A stretch of DNA of 55,036 nt from Alphaproteobacteria bacterium (GCA_018654745.1 JABILA010000153.1:1-55036); one strand, 5' to 3'. Shown: positions 9,113-18,885, counted from the stretch's first letter. Made by a program: numbers and translations. Notes: generated by a model not told the origin, from the sequence alone.

Positions 9113-9502
9113 ATGGCTCGGGATACCACCACAGTTCGTCGCCGCGAGCGCAAAAATATCAGTTCTGGTATTGCGCACGTTCACGCGACTTTCAACAACA
9201 CAATGGTGACCATTGCCGATGCACAGGGAAATACAATTTCCTGGTCGTCAGCTGGTCAGCAGGGCTTCAAAGGCTCACGTAAATCCACTCCTTATGCTGC
9301 TCAGCTTGCTGCTGAAGATGCTGGCAAAAAGGCAATGGAACATGGCGTAAAGACTTTGGAAGTACAGGTAAAAGGTCCTGGTTCAGGACGTGAATCTGCA
9401 CTGCGGGCTTTGCAGGTTGTTGGTTTTAACGTGACATCTATTACTGATGTTACGCCGATCCCACACAATGGCTGTCGTCCCCCGAAACGTCGTCGGGTCT
9501 AG
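9113..9502 (+). CDS. rpsK: 30S ribosomal protein S11
   Basis: S11 is a platform protein that contacts 16S rRNA near the E site. The 129-residue product has [20 protein letters not shown] (residues 15-34), [20 protein letters not shown] and the C-terminal [20 protein letters not shown], the highly conserved end of the family. It lies 46 bases after rpsM, with AAGGAAAG before the ATG, and 100 bases before the rpoA start. Confidence 0.97.
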   Translation: MARDTTTVRRRERKNISSGIAHVHATFNNTMVTIADAQGNTISWSSAGQQGFKGSRKSTPYAAQLAAEDAGKKAMEHGVKTLEVQVKGPGSGRESALRALQVVGFNVTSITDVTPIPHNGCRPPKRRRV

Positions 9503-9602
9503 TCTTAGTCGTTCCGGTGGTCATTATTGACCGCCACACAAACACATTTCTGGTGCCTTTCAATTGTTGACTGGCATCGAATCGGGCTTAAAGGTGAACT
9601 GC

Positions 9603-10619
9603 GTGATTCATAAAAACTGGCAAGAAATGATTAAGCCTGGCAAGCTTGAAATCGCCGCTGGCGACGAAGCATCCAGCCGCGCGACAATCGTCGCGGAACC
9701 GCTGGAGCGCGGTTTTGGTCTGACGTTGGGCAATGCCCTGCGTCGTGTGTTGCTGTCTTCGCTTCAGGGCGCTGCAGTAACATCTATTCAGATCGATGGC
9801 GTTTTGCATGAGTTCTCTTCGATTTCCGGTGTACGCGAAGATGTCACCGATATCGTTTTGAACATCAAGGGCCTGGCCCTGCGCAGCCACAGCGAAGGCT
9901 CCAAGCGCATGAGCCTCAAGGCAACAGGTCCAGGTGAAGTGACGGCCGGTGATATTGATCCGGGTCACGAAATCGAAGTGATGAACCCTGATCTGGTTAT
10001 CTGCACATTGGACAAAGGTGCGACCCTGTCCATGGAACTGAATGTAGATACCGGCAAAGGCTATGTACCGGCTGCGCAAAATCGCGCCGAAGATGCACCA
10101 ATTGGTCTGATCCCGGTTGATGCTTTGTACAGCCCTGTACGTCGGGTTTCCTACAAAGTTGAAAATGCTCGTGAAGGGCAAGTTCTGGATTATGATCGCT
10201 TGAATCTGGATGTTGAGACTGACGGCACAGTGACCCCTGAAGATGCCGTGGCTTTTGCTGCGCGTATTCTGCAGGACCAGTTGCAGTTGTTCATCAACTT
10301 CGAAGAGCCCAAGCAGCATGAATCAGTTGAAGAGTCAGATGAGCCGGAATTCAACCGGAACCTGCTTCGCAAAGTCGACGAATTGGAGCTTTCTGTTCGT
10401 TCTGCAAACTGCCTGAAGAACGACAATATTGTTTATATTGGCGATCTTATCCAGAAGACCGAAGCCGAAATGCTTCGTACACCTAATTTCGGTCGTAAGT
10501 CTTTGAACGAAATCAAGGAAGTACTGGCTCAGATGGGTTTGCACCTTGGTATGGATGTCCCGGACTGGCCGCCGGAAAACATCGAAGAGATGGCTAAAAA
10601 GCTGGAAGAGCCCTTTTAG
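9603..10619 (+). CDS. rpoA: RNA polymerase alpha subunit
   Basis: Alpha dimerises to nucleate RNA polymerase assembly, and its C-terminal domain contacts UP elements and activators. The product from the GTG at 9603 is 338 residues, the usual alphaproteobacterial length, and opens with [15 protein letters not shown], matching the family; an in-frame TTG 39 bases earlier would add 13 unmatched residues. AAAGGTG about seven bases before the GTG supports this start. The dimer-forming N-terminal domain has [20 protein letters not shown] near 37-56. The C-terminal domain with [17 protein letters not shown] and [10 protein letters not shown] follows an acidic linker. Confidence 0.96.
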   Translation: MIHKNWQEMIKPGKLEIAAGDEASSRATIVAEPLERGFGLTLGNALRRVLLSSLQGAAVTSIQIDGVLHEFSSISGVREDVTDIVLNIKGLALRSHSEGSKRMSLKATGPGEVTAGDIDPGHEIEVMNPDLVICTLDKGATLSMELNVDTGKGYVPAAQNRAEDAPIGLIPVDALYSPVRRVSYKVENAREGQVLDYDRLNLDVETDGTVTPEDAVAFAARILQDQLQLFINFEEPKQHESVEESDEPEFNRNLLRKVDELELSVRSANCLKNDNIVYIGDLIQKTEAEMLRTPNFGRKSLNEIKEVLAQMGLHLGMDVPDWPPENIEEMAKKLEEPF

Positions 10620-10659
10620 GGCGCCGGCACACAGTAATTGAAGGTCCAGGAGACACCCA

Positions 10660-11082
10660 ATGCGACATCGTTTAGCCGGGCGTAAGCTCAATCGCACCAG
10701 TTCACACCGTAAAGCCATGTTCCGTAACATGGTCGCGGCATTGATTAAACACGAGCAGATTGAAACAACTCTGCCCAAAGCCAAAGAATTGCGAGCCGTT
10801 GCCGACAAGGTGATTACGCTCGGTAAGCGCGGTGGTCTGCACGCCCGTCGTCAGGCATTGGCTATCATCAATGACACTGCCCTTGTGGAAAAGCTGTTTT
10901 CGGTTTTGGCCGAACGTTACAGCGACCGCCCAGGTGGTTATACACGCGTCCTTAAGGCCGGCTTCCGCTATGGCGACGCTGCCCCCATGGGTGTGATCGA
11001 ACTTGTTGACCGTGATGTTGACGCCAAAGGCCAGGATTCAGGTCCTGTTTACAGCGACGACGAAGAAGAAGCAGCAGCCTGA
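10660..11082 (+). CDS. rplQ: 50S ribosomal protein L17
   Basis: L17 is near the exit tunnel on the 50S back. The 140-residue product starts [20 protein letters not shown], has [20 protein letters not shown] (residues 25-44) and a [17 protein letters not shown] block, then an acidic tail ending DDEEEAAA that is typical of alphaproteobacterial versions. CCAGGAGAC is a good binding site. It is the last gene of the ribosomal cluster and is followed by a strong terminator. Confidence 0.97.
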   Translation: MRHRLAGRKLNRTSSHRKAMFRNMVAALIKHEQIETTLPKAKELRAVADKVITLGKRGGLHARRQALAIINDTALVEKLFSVLAERYSDRPGGYTRVLKAGFRYGDAAPMGVIELVDRDVDAKGQDSGPVYSDDEEEAAA

Positions 11083-11120
11083 GGCTGATTTTTCGCCCTG
11101 TTTCGCGGGTAATTAATTAA

Positions 11121-11149
11121 AGGGCGGCCTTATTGGCTGCCCTTTTTTT
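11121..11149 (+). terminator. Intrinsic terminator of the ribosomal cluster
   Basis: A nine-pair stem (AGGGCGGCC with GGCTGCCCT, one G-T pair) around the loop TTATT is followed by seven T. It lies 39 bases after the rplQ stop and is the clearest plus-strand terminator of the window. Confidence 0.92.
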
Positions 11150-11214
11150 GTCTCAGGCAAATCCCTATTTGAAGGGCTGTGACAATCAGGGAAACAAAGC
11201 GTTAAACTGGAACC

Positions 11215-12651
11215 ATGTTCAGAACCAAAATTGCCATTCTATCAGTGCTGCTGTTGCCTTTTGCCATATGGAGCAGCGTTTCTATTGCCGGGGCCAAATC
11301 CGCAGGTACAGACCGCGTTTTACCCATCTCACGCCAGCAAGTGCAGCTTTCATTTGCACCTTTGGTAAAAAAGGTGCGACCAGCCGTCGTTAATATTTAC
11401 ACCCGGAAGATCGTCCAGAAATCATTCCGCTCGCCTTTTTTCAACGATCCGTTTTTCAAGCGGTTTTTTGGTGAAGATTTTGCTTTGGGGACGCCACGTA
11501 AACGCATTCAAAACTCACTTGGATCGGGCGTCATTGTGCGCGCTGATGGACTTGTTGTAACAAATCACCATGTCATCAAAGGGGCGGATGAGATAACCGT
11601 TGCCCTTGCAGACAGACGTGAATTTGCCGCCGAGGTCGTGGTTAAGGATGAGCGTACGGATCTGGCCGTTCTGCGGATCGACCCGCAAGGCGAAGTCCTG
11701 TCACACCTTGAATTGATTGATTCAGACGACCTGGCGGTTGGTGATCTTGTTCTCGCGATCGGTAATCCCTTTGGTGTCGGGCAAACCGTCACCAGTGGTA
11801 TCGTTTCGGCGCTCGCCCGGACCCAGGTCGGTGTTGCTGATTTTGCCTCTTTTATCCAAACTGACGCGGCGATCAATCCGGGAAATTCCGGGGGTGCGTT
11901 GGTGACGATGGAAGGGAAACTCGCAGGCGTAAATACTGCAATCTTTTCCCGTTCCGGCGGATCCAATGGTATCGGCTTTGCCATACCTGCAAACATGGTG
12001 CGGTCGGTCATCGCTGGCGCTGTCAGTGGCGGGGAGATCGTGCGGCCATGGCTCGGGGCCTCAGGACAGGCTGTCACCCGCGATATTGCCCAGGCGCAGG
12101 GCCTGGACCGGCCCGGTGGCGTGCTGATCAATTCATTATTCAAAGGTGGCCCCGCAAACGAAGCCGGGCTCAAAGTCGGTGACATCGTTACTGCAGTCGA
12201 TGATCATGAAATATTTGATCCCCAGGGATTGCGCTTCCGAATTGCCACACGGCCTGTGGGAGGCAATGCAAAACTTTCAATTCTGCGCCGTGGCAAACCC
12301 GACAAGATAAGGGTTGCCCTCAAAGCTGCACCTGAAATTCCCAAACGCAATGTCACCACGCTTCAGGGACGTCATATCCTGGCGGGCGCGACGATTGGTA
12401 ATCTGTCGCCAGCCTTTGCAGAGGACCTGGGTCTTGATACCCAGGTACAGGGTGTGATTGTCTTGCAAACAGCCCAGCGCAGCCCTGCCAGTCGTTTGCG
12501 GCTGCGACCTGGCGATATTCTGTTGCGTATCAACCGACATGAAGTTGAACGGGTCGCTGACGTCAAACAGATCATGTCGGGTTCCGCCGATGAATGGCAG
12601 TTGGCCATAAAACGCGGTGACCAGGTTCTTCAAGTCAGGTTTCGGGAGTGA
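11215..12651 (+). CDS. HtrA/DegP-type periplasmic serine protease
   Basis: Periplasmic, envelope quality-control protease of the trypsin fold with PDZ domains. The 478-residue product has a signal peptide (hydrophobic 5-25), then the protease domain with the triad His119 (TNHHV), Asp149 (RTDLAV) and Ser225 (GNSGGAL). Two PDZ domains follow, about 260-360 and 380-470, including GGVLINSLFKGGPANEAGLK and SPASRLRLRPGDILLRI. This layout fits DegP/DegQ (Do family). The stop overlaps the rarA start by four bases, so protease and rarA share a transcript. The gene begins 66 bases after the upstream terminator, hence should have its own promoter; none was recognised with confidence. Confidence 0.93.
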   Translation: MFRTKIAILSVLLLPFAIWSSVSIAGAKSAGTDRVLPISRQQVQLSFAPLVKKVRPAVVNIYTRKIVQKSFRSPFFNDPFFKRFFGEDFALGTPRKRIQNSLGSGVIVRADGLVVTNHHVIKGADEITVALADRREFAAEVVVKDERTDLAVLRIDPQGEVLSHLELIDSDDLAVGDLVLAIGNPFGVGQTVTSGIVSALARTQVGVADFASFIQTDAAINPGNSGGALVTMEGKLAGVNTAIFSRSGGSNGIGFAIPANMVRSVIAGAVSGGEIVRPWLGASGQAVTRDIAQAQGLDRPGGVLINSLFKGGPANEAGLKVGDIVTAVDDHEIFDPQGLRFRIATRPVGGNAKLSILRRGKPDKIRVALKAAPEIPKRNVTTLQGRHILAGATIGNLSPAFAEDLGLDTQVQGVIVLQTAQRSPASRLRLRPGDILLRINRHEVERVADVKQIMSGSADEWQLAIKRGDQVLQVRFRE

Positions 12652-13964
12652 GTAACCTTTTCGAAGCCGCGGGCCTTTCTGACGGGGCACCACGCCCTCT
12701 GGCAGACCGGTTGCGGCCCCAGACACTGGATGATGTCGTTGGGCAGGATCACCTGTTGGGAGACGAAAACCCGCTGGGGCGCATGACCAAAAGCGGTCGT
12801 TTTGCGTCTCTGGTCTTATGGGGACCGCCAGGCACTGGAAAAACGACCATTGCACGCTTGCTGGCCCAGCACACCGGTTTGTTTTTTGATCAGATTTCGG
12901 CGGTGTTCAGCGGAGTTGCAGATCTCAGAAAATCGTTTGAGGCCGCGAAACAACGCCGTGAGCAAGGGCAGGGGACGCTGTTATTTGTCGATGAAATCCA
13001 CCGCTTCAATCGATCCCAGCAAGATGCATTTTTACCTTATGTCGAAGACGGCACTGTCATCCTGGTGGGTGCGACAACTGAAAATCCCTCATTTGAGCTG
13101 AATTCCGCCTTGCTCTCCAGATGTCAGGTTCTTGTTCTGAATCGCCTGGATGATGCGGCCATGGAGCAATTGCTGGAGCGTGCTGAAGCCGAAGAACGGG
13201 TAAGTCTGCCTTTGGATGAGGATGCGCGGAATGCCCTGCGCGCCATGGCAGACGGCGATGGCCGGTATTTGCTGAACCTAGCGGAAGAATTGTTTGCAGT
13301 TGGTGGAGACAAGAAGCTGGATACCAGCGCCCTGGCGGCGGCGGTTCAGCGTCGTGCGCCTGTCTATGATAAAGGCCAGGATGGCCACTTCAACCTCATC
13401 AGTGCCTTGCACAAGTCCTTGCGCGGGTCAGATACAGATGCGTCGTTGTACTGGCTGGCGCGCATGCTGACAGCGGGTGAAGACCCGCTTTACCTGCTAC
13501 GACGGCTGGTCCGTTTTGCGGTTGAAGATATTGGTCTGGCGGACCCCCAGGCACTGGTTCAGGCCAATGCGGCTTTGCAGGCTTTCCAGTTTATCGGATC
13601 TCCCGAGGGAGAGTTGGCCATTGCCCAGGCAGTCATATATCTGGCGACCGCACCAAAATCGAATTCTGCTTATGTCGCCCTGAAAGCAGCCTCAAAGTCT
13701 GCCCGGCAAACTGGATCCCTGATGCCACCCATGCATATCCTGAACGCGCCTACGGGAATGATGAAGGAACTGGGATATGGGCAGGGTTATGCCTATGATC
13801 ACAATTCCGAGCACGGATTTTCCGGTCAGGAGTATTTTCCGGATGACATGTCACGTGAAACATATTACGAGCCAGGAGAACGTGGGTTTGAACGCGACAT
13901 TGGCAAACGCCTGGCCTATTGGGCTAAATTGCGGGCAGATGTGCAAAATGAAAAGGATAACTAG
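12648..13964 (+). CDS. rarA: Replication-associated recombination protein A (AAA+ ATPase)
   Basis: RarA/MgsA is a clamp-loader-like ATPase that acts at stalled replication forks. The 438-residue product has Walker A GPPGTGKTT at 59-67, Walker B FVDEIH at 113-118, sensor 1 (GATTENPSFELN, about 142-153) and the C-terminal tetramerisation region with APKSNSAYVALKAA and HILNAPTGMMKELGYGQGY, diagnostic of the family. It starts at GTG inside the end of the protease gene; crcB follows directly. Normal length. Confidence 0.95.
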   Translation: MSNLFEAAGLSDGAPRPLADRLRPQTLDDVVGQDHLLGDENPLGRMTKSGRFASLVLWGPPGTGKTTIARLLAQHTGLFFDQISAVFSGVADLRKSFEAAKQRREQGQGTLLFVDEIHRFNRSQQDAFLPYVEDGTVILVGATTENPSFELNSALLSRCQVLVLNRLDDAAMEQLLERAEAEERVSLPLDEDARNALRAMADGDGRYLLNLAEELFAVGGDKKLDTSALAAAVQRRAPVYDKGQDGHFNLISALHKSLRGSDTDASLYWLARMLTAGEDPLYLLRRLVRFAVEDIGLADPQALVQANAALQAFQFIGSPEGELAIAQAVIYLATAPKSNSAYVALKAASKSARQTGSLMPPMHILNAPTGMMKELGYGQGYAYDHNSEHGFSGQEYFPDDMSRETYYEPGERGFERDIGKRLAYWAKLRADVQNEKDN

Positions 13965-14345
13965 GTGAAACTCGTGTTGGCCATAGCTGCCGGCGGTGCT
14001 CTGGGTGCTGTTGCCAGACATCAGGTATCAGCTTCTGTGATGCGTCTGGCCGGGTCAGGTTTTCCCTGGGGCACCGTCGTCGTTAATGTCCTTGGATCAT
14101 TTTTGATGGGCGTGTTGATTGAGCTGATGGCGCAACGCCTGAATGTGGGTATTGAGTTGCGCGCATTTTTAACAGTCGGTTTCCTGGGAGCCTTTACGAC
14201 TTTTTCGACATTTTCACTGGATTTCGCGACGCTGTTTGAGCGTGGCGCGGGTGTTGCGGCTTTGGGCTATGCGGCCTTGTCCGTTGTATTGGCAATTGGT
14301 GCCCTGTTTGCCGGACTGGCGGTTATGAGGTTTTTGCTTTCATGA
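13965..14345 (+). CDS. crcB: Fluoride channel CrcB/Fluc
   Basis: Small membrane protein that, as a dual-topology dimer, exports fluoride. The 126-residue product has four hydrophobic segments and the family motifs GGALGAVARH (residues 10-19), the NVLGSFLMG channel asparagine segment (about 42-50) and GFLGAFTTFSTFS (65-77) with the phenylalanine track. It starts at GTG directly after the rarA stop. No fluoride riboswitch precedes it, as it sits inside an operon; its stop overlaps the next gene by four bases. Confidence 0.95.
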   Translation: MKLVLAIAAGGALGAVARHQVSASVMRLAGSGFPWGTVVVNVLGSFLMGVLIELMAQRLNVGIELRAFLTVGFLGAFTTFSTFSLDFATLFERGAGVAALGYAALSVVLAIGALFAGLAVMRFLLS

Positions 14346-15310
14346 GTGGCGTACAATTAGTAACAGTGACCGAAAATGACGAAGGCGTGCGTCTGGATCG
14401 CTGGTTTAAACGGCAGTTTCCAGGGCTTGGCCATGGGCACCTGGAAAAAATGCTGCGCAAGCGCCAGATCAAAGTGGACGGCGCCCGGGCCAAGACATCA
14501 ACCCGCCTTGAAGCAGGTCAGGAAATTCGTATTCCCCCCATGGACCCGATCCTGAGTGAGAATATGGAGCCGAAAGCGCAGATTGTTTCAGCCGCGGATA
14601 CGGCTGACCTTCAGGAACGGGTGATCTATCGGGACAAGGATATTCTGGCAATCAACAAACCCGCCGGACTTGCGGTGCAAGGGGGCAGCCGAACGCATCG
14701 CCACCTGGATGGTATGCTGGACGTTTTGCAGTTTGATGCGGTTGAGCGGCCCCGGTTGGTGCACCGTCTGGACAAGGATACCAGCGGCGTGTTGCTGCTT
14801 GGTCGAAATGCCCGATCCACTGCGGCATTAACCGAAGCTTTCAGGGAAAAGGAAACCGGTAAAACCTATTGGGCTTTGGTGTATGGCAAGCCGGGCAAAC
14901 AATCCGGTCAAATCTCCCTGAATCTCGCCAAGCGACAGAGCCAGACACCTGGCAAGCGGGGTGAACGGGTTGAAGTGGATATGGAACAGGGCAAACCTGC
15001 CGTAACCAATTTTGAAATCATCGACGTAACGGAATTTGCAGGCAGTACTTTTTCCTGGGTGCAACTGGAGCCCCTGACAGGGCGGACCCATCAATTGCGT
15101 GTCCATATGACGGCGACAGGCACACCCATTGTCGGTGACGGAAAATATTCAGATGGTCGCGCCTTGCCAGAAGAACTTTCTGCGCATTTGTATTTGCACG
15201 CGAGGAAAATCCGGCTACCTGGCTCAAAGGGAAAAGCCGGCGATATTGTTGCTCCAATGCCCCCGCATATGGAAGCCGCCTGGGGTAAGCTGGGCTTTAA
15301 ACTACCCTAG
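14342..15310 (+). CDS. rluC: Large-subunit pseudouridine synthase, RluC type
   Basis: Isomerises specific uridines of 23S rRNA. The 322-residue product has an N-terminal S4 RNA-binding domain (about 15-75, [15 protein letters not shown]) and a RluA-family catalytic domain with the motif HRLDKDTSG at 141-149, where Asp144 is the catalytic residue. [11 protein letters not shown] and the end segment are conserved too. S4 plus RluA favours RluC or RluD; RluC is the usual partner of crcB and rarA in alphaproteobacteria. ATGA overlap with crcB. It meets queF tail to tail with a four-base overlap and no terminator between. Confidence 0.85.
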   Translation: MSGVQLVTVTENDEGVRLDRWFKRQFPGLGHGHLEKMLRKRQIKVDGARAKTSTRLEAGQEIRIPPMDPILSENMEPKAQIVSAADTADLQERVIYRDKDILAINKPAGLAVQGGSRTHRHLDGMLDVLQFDAVERPRLVHRLDKDTSGVLLLGRNARSTAALTEAFREKETGKTYWALVYGKPGKQSGQISLNLAKRQSQTPGKRGERVEVDMEQGKPAVTNFEIIDVTEFAGSTFSWVQLEPLTGRTHQLRVHMTATGTPIVGDGKYSDGRALPEELSAHLYLHARKIRLPGSKGKAGDIVAPMPPHMEAAWGKLGFKLP

Positions 15311-15762
15311 CCGCGCCCTCTGTAAGCTGGCACGCCCTGATCTGCCAGCCACAATCCTACGGGCACCGGTCCTGTTTGATAGAAGACATCAATGGGTATG
15401 CCGCCGCGCGGGTACCAGTAGCCTCCGATGCGCAACCAGACCGGATCGAGCACATCAACAAGCCTTTTGGCAATGTCGATTGTACAGCCCTCGTGAAAGG
15501 CTCCATGGTTGCGAAATGAGCCCAGAAAGAGCTTCAGTGACTTGCTTTCGACCAACCGTTCACCCGGGACATAATCGATCACCAGATGGGCAAAGTCGGG
15601 CTGCCCTGTCATAGGACACAAAGACGTGAACTCCGGGGCGACAAACCGGACGGCGTAAAGCGTTCCTGGATGCGGATTAGGCACCGTCTCGAGGACGGCC
15701 TCCTCAGGCGATTTTGGCTGTACGGTATTCTGGCCGAGCTGGGTTAATTCATCATATGTCAT
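15307..15762 (-). CDS. queF: NADPH-dependent 7-cyano-7-deazaguanine reductase QueF
   Basis: Reduces preQ0 to preQ1 in the queuosine tRNA modification pathway. The 151-residue product is the short, unimodular type. Cys49 (in [15 protein letters not shown]) is the nucleophile that forms the thioimide, Asp56 the proton donor, and ESKSLK (72-77) the NADPH-binding QueF motif; HE at 90-91 binds the substrate. Starts at the ATG at 15762. The next 400 bases upstream were searched for a preQ1 riboswitch and none was recognised. No other queuosine gene is nearby. Confidence 0.95.
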   Translation of the reverse strand: MTYDELTQLGQNTVQPKSPEEAVLETVPNPHPGTLYAVRFVAPEFTSLCPMTGQPDFAHLVIDYVPGERLVESKSLKLFLGSFRNHGAFHEGCTIDIAKRLVDVLDPVWLRIGGYWYPRGGIPIDVFYQTGPVPVGLWLADQGVPAYRGRG

Positions 15763-15780
15763 AGGTCCATCACCATTGTC

Positions 15781-15810
15781 AGAGCGTTTGCGGGTTTAAC
15801 GGAATAGCCC
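15781..15810. repeat. Degenerate copy of a short inverted-repeat family
   Basis: AGAGCG..GCGGGTTTAACGGA..GCCC resembles copies at 27511-27537, 27891-27918, 49217-49246 and the perfect inverted repeat at 49415-49445. All share a GGTTTAA-like centre flanked by CCG/CGGA and lie between genes. The function is unknown. Confidence 0.4.
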
Positions 15811-15849
15811 AGGTTGTGGCGGATAGTTATCACACCGTGGCTGGAACAC

Positions 15850-15890
15850 AAAATAAAACCCCGGCAATCCTGGTGGCGGGATTGCCGGGG
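15850..15890 (-). terminator. Intrinsic terminator (minus strand) of the candidate small RNA
   Basis: CCCCGGCAATCC (15859-15870) pairs perfectly with GGATTGCCGGGG (15879-15890) around an eight-base loop. On the minus strand it is followed by TTTTATTTT (15858-15850). It points toward queF but lies upstream of its start, so it must end some other minus-strand transcript. Confidence 0.8.
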
Positions 15891-15960
15891 AAAAGAGGAT
15901 ACTCCAAGGGGGGGTAGGAGTATCCCGGGTCGATCGAAGGGTAGGCTGACATCTGGATCA
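15850..15960 (-). ncRNA. Candidate trans-acting small RNA with C-rich loop
   Basis: Read on the minus strand there is a nine-pair hairpin (GGATACTCC with GGAGTATCC, 15897-15925) whose loop is TACCCCCCCTT, followed after two bases by TTTT and a twelve-pair hairpin ending in TTTTATTTT. The region lies between the divergent queF and phosphatase genes, about 90 bases upstream of queF. A C-rich loop that could pair with Shine-Dalgarno sequences plus an intrinsic terminator is the layout of several alphaproteobacterial regulatory RNAs. The 5' end is not defined; further C-rich, weakly paired stretches continue to about 15985. No convincing promoter was found. Confidence 0.5.
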
Positions 15961-16165
15961 ACACCCGTCACTCAGGTGGGTGAGAAATTGACGGACTGAC
16001 ACGTGATCCCGATATCACCGCCGCCGTACCTTGGATAAATCCCGGTACCACGTCGACAAATTCATAATCGCTTATTTCGCGGAATAAATCGCGTGGCATA
16101 TTGTCGCACAGGATGCTTCACTGCTATGGGTAATCAAGCATTTAAGGGAAACAGGGTCCGACCAC

Positions 16166-16846
16166 ATGACAGCACCGCTCAAACTGGTCATTTTTGATTG
16201 TGACGGCACGATTGTCGATAGTCAGCATACGATTGTCGCTTGTATGCAGAAGGGCTTTCAACGTCACGGTCTGGATGCACCGGAGGCTGAATCAATACGC
16301 AGAACCGTCGGACTTTCCCTGATTGAAGGCATCGCACGCCTCGCACCAGACCACCCCCATGAAACGCATGAACTACTCGTTGACGGATACAGGTCATCCT
16401 TCAAGGAAGTCAAAGCCCAACCTGATCACCACGAAGCCGTTTATCCAGGTGTACAAAATGCGATCACGCGTCTGGATGAAGGTGGTTATTTATTGGGTGT
16501 TGCAACCGGAAAATCGCAGGTCGGCCTTCGTGAAACGCTCGAGAGACACGATTTTTCATCGATGTTCATGACCTTGCAGACGGCAGACATTAATCCAGGG
16601 AAACCTCATCCGGGAATGATTGAATCCGCGCTCAGGGAAACCGGTGCAGAAATCGAAAATACGGTTATGATCGGGGATACGACATTTGATATGGAAATGG
16701 CCGTCAATGCCGGGGCGTTGGCTATTGGTGTCTCGTGGGGGTACCATGGCAAAGAAGAATTGCTCGAAGCCGGTGCACATATTATCGTTGATCACGGCAA
16801 TGAATTACTCCATCAAGTAACAGTATTATTGGGAGAAAAAGAATGA
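16166..16846 (+). CDS. HAD-superfamily phosphatase, Gph-like
   Basis: Hydrolyses a small phosphate ester; the closest well-known relatives are phosphoglycolate phosphatases. The 226-residue product has HAD motif I DCDGTIVDS (residues 11-19; Asp11 nucleophile, Asp13 acid/base), motif II in VATGKSQ (Thr/Ser), motif III Lys in GKPHPGM, and motif IV GDTTFDMEMA. The helical cap between motifs I and II is the small C1 type. AAGGGAAACAGGG precedes the start. It overlaps the following AsmA gene by four bases (ATGA). The substrate cannot be named from sequence. Confidence 0.85.
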   Translation: MTAPLKLVIFDCDGTIVDSQHTIVACMQKGFQRHGLDAPEAESIRRTVGLSLIEGIARLAPDHPHETHELLVDGYRSSFKEVKAQPDHHEAVYPGVQNAITRLDEGGYLLGVATGKSQVGLRETLERHDFSSMFMTLQTADINPGKPHPGMIESALRETGAEIENTVMIGDTTFDMEMAVNAGALAIGVSWGYHGKEELLEAGAHIIVDHGNELLHQVTVLLGEKE

Positions 16847-18885
16847 ACGGCAAAAAGATTTTAATCGGCGTTGTCGCGCTGATCGTCATTATTGTTGGTG
16901 GCCTTTATGCCGTCATCGCCTCACTGGATGTTAATGAATACAGGGATGTGATTGCCGCAGAAGCAGAAAAGGCAACTGGTCGCAAATTGACTTTGGCGGG
17001 TGAGCTTGAATTGAACGTCTCTCTGTCACCATCCATTACGGCTTCAGATATTACGTTTACCAATGCTGGCTGGGGCTCGCGCCCGGAAATGATCAAGTTA
17101 AAGGATGTATCCGTTGAGGTCGCGTTGTTGCCATTGATCTCCGGAAATATTCAGGTGAAACGACTGGTGATGAGCGGCCTGGATGTGTTGCTCGAGACAG
17201 ATAAAAAGGGCACCCCGAACTGGGTATTCGCCAGCGCCAAAAAAGCAGAAAAAGAATCTTCTGACAATGATGATGGCGACGCAGGCGATGCGGCTTTGCC
17301 GACGGTCAATCTGGTGGAATTGCGAGACATTCATTTGACCTGGAAAGATGGCCAAAGCGGCGACAGCAAGATTGTCAAAATTTCAAAACTGATCGGACAG
17401 GCAGACGGTGCATCGTCTCCTCTCGATTTTGAACTTGTTGCTGCTCTGAACGACAGTGCCATTACAGCGTCGGGCAAACTGGGCCCACTGGCTGAACTTT
17501 CAAACGACGACAAACCTTGGCCTTTGAGCGTTTCCTTGCAAGCAGGCGGTGCCACGGTAAAAATTGCTGGCAGCATCGCAAATCCAATGGCAGCGTCAGG
17601 TATGGCGTTGAAACTGGCAGTGAGCGGAAATTCTGTCGCCGATATGTCAGCACTTGCTGGTGCTTCGCTGCCGCCGCTTGGCCCCTATAGCGTCAGCGGT
17701 GACCTGAAAGGAAGCCCGGCCAACATTTCCCTGAGCAACCTTGCAGTCAAAATGGGTGGAAGTGATCTTTCCGGAAAGGTTCAGGTCAAGGCAGGGAAGG
17801 GTAAACCTTCAATCGCTGCAACCTTGTCTTCGAAACTCCTGAACGTTGATGACTTCACAGGACCTAAACAGGAAGCCGCCGCACCGGCAGCAACCGAGAA
17901 AAAAGAAGAAGGCGGTGAAAAACGCGTATTCAGTGCTGATCCGTTACCTCTGGAAGCACTGTCATCCGTCGATGTCGCGGCCAACGTCGCTATCGCGAAA
18001 CTGATGGCTTCCGGTGTTGTGCTGGAGGGCATCGATCTTGTCGCGAACATCAAGGGTGGCAAAGCTGATGTGAACCTGAAAAAAGGATCACTTTCGGGTG
18101 GTGCGCTTTCGGCACGGATTACAGCAGACGGGCGAAAAGGCAAGTCAGATGTAACCGCGAAGTTCAAAGCGACAGACGTTGATGTTGGCAAGATGCTGAA
18201 GGAGATGAAAGTAACAGATCTTCTCGATGCAAAAGTCAGTACCGGTGCAGATATCAAGGGTAAGGGAACGTCGGTTCGTGCCATCATGGCGGGCCTGAAT
18301 GGCAAGCTTGATGTCGTTTCAACCAATGCCATTGTCGGCAGCAAATACCTTGATCTAATCGCCGCTGATCTACTTACGGCCATGGTGCCGGGCGGCGACA
18401 AAAAGGATGAAACCAAGGTCAATTGTTTCGTGACAGGGTTCGACATCAAGAATGGTATTGCAACCAATTCGGCTTTCCTTTTTGACACGGCGCGGGTGGT
18501 CATTACCGGCGGCGGTACCATCAATCTGCAAAATGAAAAAATTGATCTTGATTTTGAACCAAAGCCCAAGGAAGCAAGTCTGCTCAGTCTGGCTGTTCCA
18601 CTGGAAGTGACCGGTACTTTGGCGGAACCATCTGCTGGTCCAAACAAGGGCGCTGTGGCTGCGGGTGTTGCTGTTGCCGTTGTGACGACAGCCATCAATC
18701 CACTGGGACTATTGATCCCGCTGATCAGTGGCGGCAGTGAGGATAAGAACCCGTGTGTTGCAGCCCTGCAGGGCAGTGGCAAGACGGCGCCAAAACCTGC
18801 TGCGGCACAGGTTCAACCGGCACCTGAGAAAAAAGAGGAAAGCGGTGGGGTTGGTGGATTGCTGAAAGGTCTCTTGAAGAAATAA
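16843..18885 (+). CDS. AsmA-family envelope protein
   Basis: AsmA-like proteins are anchored in the inner membrane with a large periplasmic part of the repeating beta-groove type linked to outer-membrane biogenesis and lipid transport. The 680-residue product has an N-terminal membrane anchor (about 5-27), the AsmA N-terminal domain with ATGRKLTLAGELELNVSLSP (43-62) and GTPNWVF, and a C-terminal AsmA region with VNCFVTGFDIKNG and LDFEPKPKEASLLSLAVPLE. A glycine/alanine-rich hydrophobic stretch and a lysine-ending tail close it. Two low-complexity acidic/lysine insertions (about 137-146 and 346-365) look like linkers. ATGA overlap with the HAD gene. Confidence 0.88.
   Translation: MNGKKILIGVVALIVIIVGGLYAVIASLDVNEYRDVIAAEAEKATGRKLTLAGELELNVSLSPSITASDITFTNAGWGSRPEMIKLKDVSVEVALLPLISGNIQVKRLVMSGLDVLLETDKKGTPNWVFASAKKAEKESSDNDDGDAGDAALPTVNLVELRDIHLTWKDGQSGDSKIVKISKLIGQADGASSPLDFELVAALNDSAITASGKLGPLAELSNDDKPWPLSVSLQAGGATVKIAGSIANPMAASGMALKLAVSGNSVADMSALAGASLPPLGPYSVSGDLKGSPANISLSNLAVKMGGSDLSGKVQVKAGKGKPSIAATLSSKLLNVDDFTGPKQEAAAPAATEKKEEGGEKRVFSADPLPLEALSSVDVAANVAIAKLMASGVVLEGIDLVANIKGGKADVNLKKGSLSGGALSARITADGRKGKSDVTAKFKATDVDVGKMLKEMKVTDLLDAKVSTGADIKGKGTSVRAIMAGLNGKLDVVSTNAIVGSKYLDLIAADLLTAMVPGGDKKDETKVNCFVTGFDIKNGIATNSAFLFDTARVVITGGGTINLQNEKIDLDFEPKPKEASLLSLAVPLEVTGTLAEPSAGPNKGAVAAGVAVAVVTTAINPLGLLIPLISGGSEDKNPCVAALQGSGKTAPKPAAAQVQPAPEKKEESGGVGGLLKGLLKK

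Noticed and set aside
15763..15849. Possible preQ1 riboswitch upstream of queF
   Set aside because: I looked for the short hairpin and A-rich tail of preQ1 riboswitches on the minus strand and did not find them.
17781..18782. 333-codon minus-strand open frame opposite the AsmA gene
   Set aside because: The product is Ser/Pro/Arg-rich and unlike any protein; the AsmA reading is clearly coding.
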